Source: Solirubrobacter sp963798325 (GTDB taxonomy: Bacteria > Actinomycetota > Thermoleophilia > Solirubrobacterales > Solirubrobacteraceae). Taken from it: a stretch of 64,000 nt of DNA. The notes beneath the pieces were generated by a model. That model was not told the DNA's origin. It searched no databases and saw only the letters and a list, made by a program, of their open reading frames with translations. The DNA is taken from positions 15,646 through 79,645 of the forward strand of contig CAWCSS010000007.1 of the NCBI GenBank assembly GCA_963798325.1, given 5' to 3'. Below are positions 1 to 8,546 of the stretch, piece by piece. The stretch's first letter is position 1. Every line of letters starts with the position of its first letter. A program made the translations under genes and the position numbers.

Positions 1-313
1 GCGGCTCGAAGCCGCGGACGGAGGCGCTCAGCGCGAGTATCTCGCCGAGCAGGATCGGCCGGTGCTGGACGATCCGGTTGGCGATGTGGACGACGCCGAC
101 GGCGCTGAAGGGCGCCTTGGCGAGCAGGTCCATGTGCAGCCCGAAGGCGAGCACGTGCGGATAGGTGGGCGGGAGCTCATCGCGCAGCGTGAAGCCGCAC
201 ACGTGCGCGTAGCGGGCGAGCGCGGTCGGGTCCACGGCGACCTCGCGCGCGAGCGTCTCGTCCGGGAGCCCGTCGCCGCGACCGGGCAAAGCGGCCTTCA
301 ACGTCGTGAGCAT
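1..313 (-). CDS. MaoC-like acyl dehydratase, 3' part cut by window edge
   Basis: The first 104 residues are visible; the rest lies outside the window. The sequence has the look of a hot-dog-fold MaoC/HtdX-type (3R)-hydroxyacyl thioester dehydratase, with the stretch HVLAFGLHMDLLAKAPF followed by VGVVHIANRIVQHRPI, the usual N-terminal half of the family. The catalytic Asp/His region is not in view. The ATG at 313 comes three bases after the stop of the upstream reductase, so the gene is the last visible member of the minus-strand fatty-acid operon. In mycobacteria htdX follows fabG4 in the same way, which supports the call. Substrate chain length cannot be read from the sequence. Confidence 0.75.
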   Translation of the reverse strand, partial: MLTTLKAALPGRGDGLPDETLAREVAVDPTALARYAHVCGFTLRDELPPTYPHVLAFGLHMDLLAKAPFSAVGVVHIANRIVQHRPILLGEILALSASVRGFEP

Positions 314-316
314 GCG

Positions 317-1579
317 TCAGGCCCCCAACAGGCTCTGGCCGCAGACGCGGATGACGTTGCGGTCGACGCCCGAGCCGGCCAGCCACGCGACCGTCTCGGC
401 GACGTCGACCGGCAGCCCGCCCTGGCGCAGCGAGTTCATCCGCCGGCCCGCCTCGCGCACGCCGACCGGCATCGCCGCCGTCATCGCCGTCTCGATGAAC
501 CCCGGCGCGACGGCGTTGATCGTGATCCCGCGCGTGAGCTTCAACTCGCTCACGAGATCGAGCAACCCCGCCTTGGACGTCGCGTAGTTGGTCTGCCCCG
601 CGTTGCCGGCGATCGCGCTCATCGAGGAGACGCAGACGATCCGCCCGTCCCTGGAGAGCTTCGGCAGCAGTGCGGCCGTGATCCGCTCGGGGGCGAGCAG
701 GTTGACCTCCATCAGCGACTGCCAGCGGTCCTCGGGCATCTTCGCCAGCGTCCGGTCCTTGGTGACGCCGGCGTTGTGGACGAGGATGTCGAGCTGACCA
801 CCCAGATGGGAAGCGATCCGGTCCGGAGCGCCGGGATCGGTGATGTCGAGCTCGAGGTCGGCGTCCTTGAGGTCCAGCCGGACCACCGACGCGCCCTCGC
901 GCTCCAGGACCTCGGCGATCGCCGCGCCGATCCCGCGCGAGGCGCCGGTGACGAGCGCGCGCCGTCCCGCGAGCGGCACCTCGTGTCCGCGGCCCACGTG
1001 CGCCACCTGCCCGCTCACGTACGCCGAGCGCGGCGTGAGGAAGAAACGCAGCGTCGGCCCGAGCTGGTCCTCGGCGCCCTCCTCGACTTCGATCAGGTTC
1101 ACGGTCGCGCCGCGCGCCGGCCCGAGCTCCTTGCCCAGCGAGCGCGTGAAGCCCTCCAGCGCCCGCCGCCCGCCGCCGAGCACGATCACGCGCCCGGACG
1201 GCTGCACGCGCGAGACCGTCGGGTAGAAGAACCGCTGCAGCTCGACGAGCTCCTCCGAGGAGGCGATGCCGCTCGCGTCGAAGACGAGCGCCTTGAACTT
1301 CTGGTCCGCCGGCGCCTGCGGGTTGAACACCGCGGCGTCGAGCCCGGCCGCGGCGGCGTGCTCGCGCACCGGGTCATCGAGCGCCGTCGCCGCGTCCACG
1401 CCCAACGACGCGAGCGTCCGCGCGGCTGACGCGGCGAGGCGACCGGCCCCGCCGAGGAGCACGCGGCCGGTGACCGAGGACGAGTCGCGCTCGAGCTCGA
1501 CCGGCTGCGGCAGGCCCACACGCTTCGCCAGCGAGCCGGCGACGGGCAACGACACCAACTGCGAATACCGGTCAGTCAT
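317..1579 (-). CDS. High-molecular-weight 3-oxoacyl-(acyl carrier protein/CoA) reductase, FabG4 type
   Basis: A 420-residue short-chain dehydrogenase, longer than ordinary FabG (about 250). Residues 1-200 form a degenerate Rossmann-like extension typical of mycobacterial FabG4; the active SDR domain follows. The cofactor motif GASRGIG is at about 212-218, NAG at about 270 and the catalytic Ser319, Tyr332, Lys336 in SSMSAIAG...NYATSK. It should reduce 3-oxoacyl thioesters with NAD(P)H. Its ATG lies one base from the stop of the thiolase and its stop is three bases from the MaoC start, so it is tightly coupled in the operon. The gene set matches the mycobacterial Rv0241c-Rv0243 neighbourhood (family knowledge). 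Confidence 0.88.
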   Translation of the reverse strand: MTDRYSQLVSLPVAGSLAKRVGLPQPVELERDSSSVTGRVLLGGAGRLAASAARTLASLGVDAATALDDPVREHAAAAGLDAAVFNPQAPADQKFKALVFDASGIASSEELVELQRFFYPTVSRVQPSGRVIVLGGGRRALEGFTRSLGKELGPARGATVNLIEVEEGAEDQLGPTLRFFLTPRSAYVSGQVAHVGRGHEVPLAGRRALVTGASRGIGAAIAEVLEREGASVVRLDLKDADLELDITDPGAPDRIASHLGGQLDILVHNAGVTKDRTLAKMPEDRWQSLMEVNLLAPERITAALLPKLSRDGRIVCVSSMSAIAGNAGQTNYATSKAGLLDLVSELKLTRGITINAVAPGFIETAMTAAMPVGVREAGRRMNSLRQGGLPVDVAETVAWLAGSGVDRNVIRVCGQSLLGA

Positions 1580-1580
1580 C

Positions 1581-2837
1581 TCAGCGCTCCAGGATCGCGA
1601 CGACGCCCTGGCCGCCGGCGGCGCAGATCGAGATCACGCCACGGCCGGAGCCCCGCTCGTCGAGCGCCTTGGCCAGCGAGGCGACGATCCGCCCGCCGGT
1701 CGCGGCGAACGGGTGCCCGGCGGCCAGCGACCCGCCGTTGACGTTGAGCTTGTTCGAGGGGATCTCACCCAGCGGGGGAGCGAACACCGGGTCGCGCCAG
1801 GCCTTCAACGTGGCGACGACCTGCGCCGCGAACGCCTCGTGGATCTCGAACAGGTCGAAGTCCTCGAAGCCGAGCGAGTTGCGCGCGAGCATCCGCGGCA
1901 TCGCGTAGGCCGGCGCCATCAGCAGGCCCTCGCCCTTGTGCACGTGGTCGACGGCCGCGGTCTGGGCGTCGACGAAGTACGCGAGGATCGGTAGCCCGCG
2001 CTCCTTCGCCCACTCCTCCGACGCCAGCAGAACGGCCGAGGCCCCGTCCGAGAGCGGCGTCGAGTTGCCCGCCGTCATCGTCCCGTGCTCACCGCCGAAG
2101 ACCGGCTTGAGCTTCGCCAGCTTCTCCAGCGACGTGTCCGGGCGCAGGTTCTGATCGCGCTCGAGGCCCAGGTACGGCTGCACCAGCCCGTCAAAGAATC
2201 CACGCTCATAGGCCGCGGCCATCCGCGTGTGCGAGGCGACGGTCAGCTCGTCCTGCTCCTCCCGCGTGACGCCCCAGTCCCGGGCCATCAACGCGGCGTG
2301 CTCGCCCATCGAGAGGCCGGTGCGCGGCTCGGCGTTGCGGGGCACCTCGGGCACGACCTGCCCCGGCCGCAGGCGGGTGAGCGTGCGCGCCCGCGACGGC
2401 AGCGACTTCGCCCGGTTGAGGTCCAGCAGGATGTTGCGCAGATCCTCGTTGACCGCGATCGGCGCGTCCGACGCGGTGTCCACGCCGCCCGCGATGCCGA
2501 CGTCGATCTGTCCCAGGGCGATCTTGTTGGCGACGGCGATCGTCGTCTCCAACCCGGTCCCGCACGCCTGCTGGAGGTCATACGCCGGCGTCTCGGGCGC
2601 CAGCCGCGAGCCGAGCACGCTCTCGCGCGTCAGGTCGCGGTCGCGCGCGTGCTTGAGCACGGCGCCGGCGACGACCTCGCCCAGCGTCTCGCCCTCGAGG
2701 CCGAACTTCTCCACGAGCCCGTCGAGCGTGACGGTGAGCATGTCCTGGTCGGACGCATGCGCGTAGGCCCCGTTCGAACGCGCGAACGGGATCCGGTTGC
2801 CGCCGACGATGGCGACCCGTCTCGTGTCAGATCTCAT
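1581..2837 (-). CDS. Acetyl-CoA C-acetyltransferase (thiolase), FadA2-like
   Basis: A 418-residue thiolase. The nucleophile Cys92 is in QQACGTGLETT, the GHP histidine is in GGSLAAGHPFAATGG near 370 and the second catalytic cysteine is in ICAAGGQG near the C-terminus. It condenses or cleaves 3-ketoacyl-CoA. The start was chosen at the ATG at 2837, which overlaps the stop of the TetR gene by four bases (ATGA); a longer reading frame upstream has no thiolase similarity. It lies between the regulator and the FabG4-type reductase, consistent with a beta-oxidation or chain-modification role. Confidence 0.88.
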   Translation of the reverse strand: MRSDTRRVAIVGGNRIPFARSNGAYAHASDQDMLTVTLDGLVEKFGLEGETLGEVVAGAVLKHARDRDLTRESVLGSRLAPETPAYDLQQACGTGLETTIAVANKIALGQIDVGIAGGVDTASDAPIAVNEDLRNILLDLNRAKSLPSRARTLTRLRPGQVVPEVPRNAEPRTGLSMGEHAALMARDWGVTREEQDELTVASHTRMAAAYERGFFDGLVQPYLGLERDQNLRPDTSLEKLAKLKPVFGGEHGTMTAGNSTPLSDGASAVLLASEEWAKERGLPILAYFVDAQTAAVDHVHKGEGLLMAPAYAMPRMLARNSLGFEDFDLFEIHEAFAAQVVATLKAWRDPVFAPPLGEIPSNKLNVNGGSLAAGHPFAATGGRIVASLAKALDERGSGRGVISICAAGGQGVVAILER

Positions 2838-3406
2838 TTCGTCCTCAGTCCAGGTTCGATGGTGCGAATCAAGAGCTCGGCGGTGCGCTCCGCGGTGAGC
2901 TCGCCGGTCTTCAGCCACCAGCGGCCGAGCGCCTCGGCGGCGCCGAAGATGGCGACCGACAGCGGCTCGACGGCGCGGCTCTCCGTGCGCTCCTGCAGCG
3001 CGGCCGTGACCAGCGCCTCCATGCGCGCGCGGTACTCACCCACCCGCGCGGCGATCTCGCCCCCGCCGGGCAGCGTCTCGTCGTGCAGCACCCGCCACGC
3101 CTCGCCGTCGGAGTCCAGGAAGGCGAAGAACGCGTGGATGCCGTCACGCAGCGCGGTCGGCGCGTCCGGCGCGCCCTGCACGGCCGAGACCACGCTGTCG
3201 ACCAACGCATCCGCGGCCGGCTTCAGGCAGGCCAGGAACAGCTGTTCCTTGTTGCCGTAGTAGTTGTAGAGCAGCGGTTTGGTGACACCGACGGCGGCCG
3301 CCACCTCGTCCATCGTCACGTCCGCGTAGCCGCGCGCGGCGAACAGCGCCCGCGCGGTGTCGAGCATCTGCCGCTCTCGCTCGGCGCGCGGCAGCCGGGT
3401 TCTCAT
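2834..3406 (-). CDS. TetR-family transcriptional regulator of the fatty-acid operon
   Basis: A 190-residue TetR protein. The helix-turn-helix is at about residues 20-50, with TMDEVAAAVGVTKPLLYNYY a clear recognition region followed by GNKEQLFLACL. The C-terminal ligand-binding part is of the usual helical type. The ATG at 3406 overlaps the stop of the acyl-CoA dehydrogenase gene (ATGA), and its own stop overlaps the thiolase start, so it is embedded inside the operon it probably controls. A dyad in front of the first gene (5301-5332) is the best candidate operator. By analogy with other embedded TetR proteins the ligand may be an acyl-CoA; this is inference. Confidence 0.85.
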   Translation of the reverse strand: MRTRLPRAERERQMLDTARALFAARGYADVTMDEVAAAVGVTKPLLYNYYGNKEQLFLACLKPAADALVDSVVSAVQGAPDAPTALRDGIHAFFAFLDSDGEAWRVLHDETLPGGGEIAARVGEYRARMEALVTAALQERTESRAVEPLSVAIFGAAEALGRWWLKTGELTAERTAELLIRTIEPGLRTK

Positions 3407-5292
3407 GCCGGAACCTGTTCCTGCGCTTCGGCCACGACACGCGCGTCGCCGAGGCAGTTCTCCGGCACCGCGAACGCGTCGATCAACTCGCGGGCGTGCG
3501 GGCGAAGCTCGGCGCAGAGCGTGTTGACGGCCTTGATCACGGCCTTCGAGCGCGCCCCGGTCAGCCGGCCGTGCTCCTGGTAGTAGCCGCGCTCGGCCTC
3601 GATCGTGTGCAGCGCGTAGAGCGAGCACAGCCGGTCGAGGATCTCGTCGTCGCCGACGGCCTCGGCGAAGGACTCGAGCACAACGAGGTCGACCCACGCG
3701 CGCGCGGCCTCGACAACGTGGTCCTGGGAGTCGACGAGCACCGAGAAGGGGTCGCGGCCGGCGTCGATCCCGCCCTTCAGCCGCCGCGCCGCGCCCGCGA
3801 GCAGGTGCTCGTAGCGCCAGCGGAACAGCGACAGCTGCGTCTTGCGGGCCAGCAGGTTGGCGTCATCGTCGCGGCCGGGGACCAGCGAGTCCGCGAGCTT
3901 GCGCAGCGCGGTGCGCTCGGTCAGCACGCCGAGCGCCTGCCCGGCGACGAACTGCGCCATCCCGAGCGGGTCGAGCTCGCCGAAGGCGTCCTTGTAGTCG
4001 GTCAGCAGGTTCTTCGCCGCCAGCTGCAGCAGGACCGTGTTGTCGCCCTCGAAGGTCGTGAACACGTCGGTGTCGGCCTTCAGCGAGGCGAAGCGACTCG
4101 AGCGCAGGTAGCCGGCGCCGCCGCACGCCTCGCGGCAGCTCTGGATCGTCTCGGTCGCGTGCCACGTGGAGATCGCCTTCACGCCCGCGGCCAGCGTCTC
4201 CAGCTCACGCCGCTCGCGCTCGTTCTCGTGCACGCTGGTGAACGCGGTGTGCAGGTCGTCGACCAGGCGCAGCTGCGCGAAGGACAGCGCGTAGGTCTTG
4301 GCCAGCGGCGGGAGCAGCCGCCGCTGATGCGTGCGGTAGTCCATCAGCAGTGCCTCCTGCTCGCCCGGGACGCCGAACTGACGCCGCTCCAGCGCGCGCC
4401 GGATGGCGATCGTCAGTGCGACCTTGGTGGCCGAGATCGACGCGCCCGAGACGCTGATGCGGCCCTGGATGAGCGTGCCGATCATGGTGAAGAACCGCTT
4501 GGTGGGGTTCTCGATCGAACTGAAGTAGGTGCCGTCCTCGTGGACCTGCGCGTAGCGGTCGAGCAGGTTCTCGCGCGGGACGCGCACGTGGTCGAACCAC
4601 AGCCGGCCGTTGTCGACGCCGTTGAGGCCGAGCTTGGCGCCGCAGTCCTCGATCCGCACGCCGTCACACGGCTCACCGTTCTCTTGGCGGATCGGGACGA
4701 GGATCGCGTGCACGCCGCGCTTCTCCCCGCCCACGATCAACTGCGCGAACACCACCGCCATGCGCCCGTCGCGCGCGGCGTTGCCGATGTAGTCCTTGCG
4801 CGCGTCGTCGCTGGGCGTATGGATGACGAACTCGCCGTCCTCGTAGGTCGCGGTCGTCTCCAGCGCCTGCACGTTGGAGCCGTGGCCGGTCTCGGTCATC
4901 GCGAAGCATCCGGGCAGTTCGAGCCGCGCGACGTCCCGCAGATACGCCTCGTGATGACGCTCGGTGCCGAGGTGCAGGATCGCCCCGCCGAAGAGCCCGA
5001 ACTGCACGCCGCACTTGACCAGCAGCGACAGGTCGCCCATCGCCAGCGTCTCGAAGGACGTGACGCTGCGGCCGGGCGAGCCCTTGCCGCCGTACTGCTT
5101 CGGATATCCCATGCCGGTGTCGCCCTCGGAGGCGAGCTCCCGCGCCCAGGCGAGCACGCGCTCGCGGTGTTCCTCGGTGGAGAGCTCGTCCACGGGCTCG
5201 TTACCGGGCTGGGAGAGCCACCAGCGGACCCGCTCGCGCGTGTCTGGATAGGGCCCGTCGAGTCGTCTGCGCAGCGTGTCCGTCGTGCTCAT
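3403..5292 (-). CDS. Acyl-CoA dehydrogenase, acyl-CoA oxidase-like subfamily
   Basis: A 629-residue flavoprotein. FAMTETGHGSNVQALET near residue 130 is the FAD/substrate signature, CREACGGAGYL is near 390 and TTFEGDNTVLLQLAAK near 410. This combination is that of acyl-CoA oxidase-like dehydrogenases (ACOX fold: N-terminal helical, beta, helical, then a long C-terminal helical domain) rather than short ETF-linked enzymes of about 380 residues. It starts at the ATG at 5292 and is the first gene of the minus-strand operon. A TAACTT box ending six bases upstream of the ATG suggests a leaderless transcript. Whether oxygen or ETF is the electron acceptor cannot be decided here. Confidence 0.87.
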   Translation of the reverse strand: MSTTDTLRRRLDGPYPDTRERVRWWLSQPGNEPVDELSTEEHRERVLAWARELASEGDTGMGYPKQYGGKGSPGRSVTSFETLAMGDLSLLVKCGVQFGLFGGAILHLGTERHHEAYLRDVARLELPGCFAMTETGHGSNVQALETTATYEDGEFVIHTPSDDARKDYIGNAARDGRMAVVFAQLIVGGEKRGVHAILVPIRQENGEPCDGVRIEDCGAKLGLNGVDNGRLWFDHVRVPRENLLDRYAQVHEDGTYFSSIENPTKRFFTMIGTLIQGRISVSGASISATKVALTIAIRRALERRQFGVPGEQEALLMDYRTHQRRLLPPLAKTYALSFAQLRLVDDLHTAFTSVHENERERRELETLAAGVKAISTWHATETIQSCREACGGAGYLRSSRFASLKADTDVFTTFEGDNTVLLQLAAKNLLTDYKDAFGELDPLGMAQFVAGQALGVLTERTALRKLADSLVPGRDDDANLLARKTQLSLFRWRYEHLLAGAARRLKGGIDAGRDPFSVLVDSQDHVVEAARAWVDLVVLESFAEAVGDDEILDRLCSLYALHTIEAERGYYQEHGRLTGARSKAVIKAVNTLCAELRPHARELIDAFAVPENCLGDARVVAEAQEQVPA

Positions 5293-5300
5293 GTGACGAA

Positions 5301-5332
5301 GTTACCCAGCTATAAATTTCTATAGCGGTAAC
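5301..5332. promoter_or_regulatory. Dyad operator/promoter between acyl-CoA dehydrogenase and subtilase genes
   Basis: An inverted repeat with outer arms GTTACC (5301) and GGTAAC (ending 5332) and inner CTATA / TATAG lies between two divergent genes. On the minus strand a TAACTT hexamer sits six bases before the ATG at 5292; on the plus strand TATAGC at 5321 could be a -10 for the subtilase. It is a plausible site for the TetR protein encoded at 2834-3406. The 11-mer TTACCCAGCTA inside it recurs at 7363-7373. Confidence 0.5.
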
Positions 5333-5373
5333 TGTGAGGAAAAACACGCTCAAGTCGTGCGGCGTCCCTGCCG

Positions 5374-7093
5374 ATGCAACCTTCGATGCGTCTCGTCCTC
5401 GCTGTCACCGCTGCCGCGTTGCTCGCTGCGCCTGCCGTGGCCCGGGCCGCGGAGGGCGACATCATCGTGCAGCGCGAGCCGGGCGCGAGCGCGAAGGAGG
5501 TCCGCAAGGACGCCGACGTCAAGCTCGTCAGCACCCTCGGCATCGAGCGCACCGAGTTGGTCGAGCCCAAGGACGGCGACGTCGCCGCCGCGCTCGCCGA
5601 CCTGCGCGACGACGACGATGTGGTCTCCGCCGACGTCGACCGCCGCGTGAGCGCCGCCACCGCGCCGAACGACTTCTACTGGTCCGCGCTCTGGGGCCTC
5701 AGCAACGTCGCCGACACCGACATCGACGCGCCCGAGGCGTGGCTGCGCAGCGTCGGCACGGACGTGACCGTGGCCGTCGTCGACACCGGCGTGAACTTCA
5801 CCCACGAGGACCTGCAGGGCCAGTTCGCCGAGAACACCGGCGAGATCCCCGCCAACGGGATCGACGACGACCACAACGGCTACGTCGACGACGCCCGGGG
5901 CTGGGACTTCGTCACCGAGGACAACGTTGCGCAGGACGGCAACGGCCACGGCACCCACGTCGCGGGCACGATCGCCGCCACCGGCAACAACGGCTCCGGG
6001 CTGATCGGCGTCGCCCCGTCCTCCAAAGTGCTCCCGCTGCGCGCGCTCGACAACAGCGGCAGCGGCTTCATGAGCGACATCGCCGCCGCGTTCGATTACG
6101 CCGGCAAGCTCGGCATCCGGATCGTCAACGCCTCGCTCGGCGGCGGCTACGCGAGCATCCTCGGCAGCGTCGTCGCGTCGCACCCGGACACGCTGTACGT
6201 GGTCGCCGCCGGCAACGACAACGCGGACAACGACAACGCCGCGACCGCCTCCTTCCCGTGCGCGCTGCCCGAGCCCAACGTGCTCTGCGTCGGCGCCACC
6301 GACATCACCGACGCTCGCGCCTCGTTCTCGAACTTCGGCCGCACGACCGTCGATCTCTCCGCTCCCGGCGTCGGCATCCTCTCCGCCTGGCATTCGTCGT
6401 CGAACGCCTACCGGCTGCTCAGCGGCACCTCGATGGCGACGCCGCACACCGCCGGCGCCGCCGCGCTCGCGCTCGCCGCCGCGCCGACCGCGACGACCTC
6501 GCAGCTCAAGTGGGCGCTGACCTCCTCGGTCGACGTCAAGAGTTCGCTGGCGACCGCATCCTCGAGCAAGGGCCGCCTGAACGCGGACGCCGCCGTCGCC
6601 GCGCTCTCCGGCCAGGGACCGCAGTCGGTTCCGACGCCTGAGCCGCAGGTCGCCACCCCGGTTCCGACCGCGACCGCGACCCCCGACGGCCACGCCGGCC
6701 ACCCCCGAGGTCATCGCGACCCCGACGCCGACCCCGCACGCCCCGCCGGTGATCGTGACGCCGCCGCCACCGGTCGCCACCCCGGTCGTGGTCACACCTG
6801 TCTTCGTGCCGGCGCCGTCGCTGTTCAACGTGAAGGTCGGCGGCTCGCTGGCCAAGCGCGCCGGCAAGCTGAAGGTCACCTACTCGCTCTCGGAGACGGC
6901 GAACGTGCGCTTCACGGTCACGGCCAAGCACAAGCGCATCACCGCCTGGACGCGCCGCAGCGCGAAGGGCGCCAACGCCGTCACCTTCACGCGCAGGCTG
7001 CCCAACGGCAAGCGGCTGAAGGCCGGCGCCTACACCCTCTCGGTCGGGATCAACGCGACCGCGAAGAGCTCGGCCGCGATCCGCGTCCGCTGA
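5374..7093 (+). CDS. Secreted subtilisin-like serine protease (S8), interrupted by one frameshift
   Basis: A signal peptide (MRLVLAVTAAALLAAPAVARA, cleaved near AAE) is followed by a short propeptide-like region and an S8 domain. Catalytic residues: Asp137 in VAVVDTGVNF, His192 in GHGTHVAGT and Ser in LSGTSMATPH near 353, with the oxyanion Asn in AAGNDNAD. A Pro/Thr-rich stalk follows, then a C-terminal beta-type domain. The stalk and tail continue only if one base is dropped from the run of five C near 6682; after that the frame reads PTATPATPEVIATP and ends at 7093. I read this as one gene with a sequence error or slippage in the stalk. ATG 5386 is an alternative start. The last 44 bases overlap the convergent small gene. 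Confidence 0.85.
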
Positions 7094-7349
7094 GCATCTT
7101 CTTCGGCAGCGGGAACGGCGACACGTGGTCGGCCGCGGACACCGCGAACGCGCGTGGCTCGAGCTTGGACGCCAGATCGATGAACTCGTGACGCTCGGCG
7201 GGCGTGAGCTTGCGCCCGTGCCGAGCGAGCTCGGCCATCCGCCGCCGCTCGGCCGGCGAGAGGGCCGTCAGGTGCCGGCGCGCGAGCAGCGCCACCTGGA
7301 CGATGGCGAGGAGCTTGAAGAACGGGAGGCGCCGGACGGTCTTGAACAT
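7050..7349 (-). CDS. Small conserved-looking protein with N-terminal hydrophobic segment
   Basis: A 99-residue protein of unknown function. It begins with a hydrophobic stretch (FFKLLAIVQVALLARRHL) that could be a single membrane anchor, followed by a charged helical part with two similar units, LSPAERRRMAELARHGRKL and LTPAERHEFIDLASKL. The internal repeat of a PAER motif argues for a real gene. The C-terminus is basic and overlaps the convergent protease gene. A TAAGCT box lies about ten bases upstream of the ATG at 7349, within the TTACCCAGCTA box shared with the 5.3-kb promoter. Confidence 0.6.
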   Translation of the reverse strand: MFKTVRRLPFFKLLAIVQVALLARRHLTALSPAERRRMAELARHGRKLTPAERHEFIDLASKLEPRAFAVSAADHVSPFPLPKKMLSGRGSRPSSSRSR

Positions 7350-7362
7350 CGTGCTTTCGAGC

Positions 7363-7373
7363 TTACCCAGCTA
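7363..7373. promoter_or_regulatory. Copy of the TTACCCAGCTA box between divergent genes
   Basis: The 11-mer TTACCCAGCTA here is identical to that at 5302-5312. In both places it lies just upstream of a minus-strand start (7349 and 5292) and its complement TAGCTGGGTAA contains a possible -10. Here it is flanked by AGCTT and AAGCT, giving a short dyad (7360-7378). It may be a shared regulator site. Confidence 0.35.
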
Positions 7374-7406
7374 AAGCTGATTGCTACTAAGGCCGATTCA
7401 CAGGGG

Positions 7407-8546
7407 GTGTTCCCCTCCGTTGAGCTGTTGCCCGAAGCCGCGCTGGTGCTCGCCGGGCACGGCGTCGTGCTCGGCAGCTCGCCGCCCGCGACCTCGATGT
7501 TCAAGCGCGACGTGGTCGGCATTGACCTCGCGGAGCTGATCGCGTTCCCGGAGCGGCTGTGGGACGCCGTGAAGGGGCTGCGGGCCGGCGCCCACGTCCC
7601 GGTCGTCCCGCTGGAGGGCCGCCGCGCCGACGGCGTGCCGTTTGCGCTCGACGCCAGCGTGCGCGTGCTCGAGGACGGCGCCCTGCTGTGTGTCCTGCGC
7701 GAGCTCGACCGCCGCGCCACCTCATCGCTTGAGGCCGCCTTCGATCACGCGCCGATCGGGATGGCGCTGTTCAACACCGACGGGGAGTACGTGCGTGTCA
7801 ACGCCGCGCTGTGCGAGCTGTTGGCCCGCAACGAGGCCGAGCTGATCGGCCTGCGCGACCAGGAGCTCACGCACCCCGAGGACCGTTCGAGCGACCTCGA
7901 CGCCGCCTGGCGCATCCTGCGCGGCGAGCTCTCCAGCTGGCAGTGCGAGAAGCGCTTCGTGCGCCCCGACGGCTCGGTCGTCTGGACCGCCGCCAACCTC
8001 ACCTTCCTGCGCGACGAGTACGGGCGCCCACTGTGCTGGGTCGGTCAGTTCCAGGACATCACCGAGCTGCGGCGAATGGCCTCGCGCGACCCGCTCACCG
8101 ACGCGTTGAACCGCCGCGCGTTCGACGTCGAGCTCGAGCGCTGCCGTTCCGGCGCGCTGCTGGTGATGGACCTCGACGGCTTCAAGGACATCAACGACGC
8201 CCACGGCCATCACGCCGGCGACGAGCTCCTGCGCGTCGTCGCGGGCTCGATCTCGCGCCGCCTGCGCCGTGGCGACGTGCTGGGCCGGTTGGGCGGCGAC
8301 GAGTTCGCCATGCTGCTGCCGCGTTGCGAGATGGATGAGGCGGCGCGGGTCGCGCAGGAATTGACGGCGCTGGTCGCCGGTCAGCGCTTCCTCTTCGACG
8401 GCGTCGAGCGCTCGGTGACGGCCTCGATCGGCGTGGCGGTCGTCAACGGTGATTCGCCCGCGGCGCTGCTCTCGACCGCCGACCGCGCGATGTACTCGGC
8501 CAAGGCCGTCGGCGGCGGGCGCGTCCGCGGCTACACCGCGTTGTAG
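7407..8546 (+). CDS. PAS-GGDEF diguanylate cyclase
   Basis: A predicted 379-residue soluble sensor. An N-terminal region of about 100 residues resembles a degenerate PAS; a PAS/PAC unit follows (AAFDHAPIGMALFNTDGEYV ... WVGQFQDITELRRM), then a GGDEF domain with DPLTDALNRRAF, LVMDLDGFKDIND and the intact active-site loop RLGGDEFAMLL. The product should be cyclic di-GMP. An inhibitory RxxD site is not evident ahead of the loop. The GTG at 7407 is the first reasonable start after an upstream reading that belongs to the opposite gene; the start is uncertain. The stop overlaps the convergent protease gene by 16 bases. Confidence 0.85.
   Translation: MFPSVELLPEAALVLAGHGVVLGSSPPATSMFKRDVVGIDLAELIAFPERLWDAVKGLRAGAHVPVVPLEGRRADGVPFALDASVRVLEDGALLCVLRELDRRATSSLEAAFDHAPIGMALFNTDGEYVRVNAALCELLARNEAELIGLRDQELTHPEDRSSDLDAAWRILRGELSSWQCEKRFVRPDGSVVWTAANLTFLRDEYGRPLCWVGQFQDITELRRMASRDPLTDALNRRAFDVELERCRSGALLVMDLDGFKDINDAHGHHAGDELLRVVAGSISRRLRRGDVLGRLGGDEFAMLLPRCEMDEAARVAQELTALVAGQRFLFDGVERSVTASIGVAVVNGDSPAALLSTADRAMYSAKAVGGGRVRGYTAL

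Noticed and set aside
62..1429. Long plus-strand open frame opposite fabG4 and the MaoC gene
   Set aside because: Arg/Asp/His-rich shadow frame of very GC-rich coding DNA on the other strand; no domain features.
3496..5325. 609-codon plus-strand open frame opposite the acyl-CoA dehydrogenase
   Set aside because: The opposite strand encodes a full acyl-CoA oxidase-like enzyme with catalytic motifs; this frame is low-complexity.
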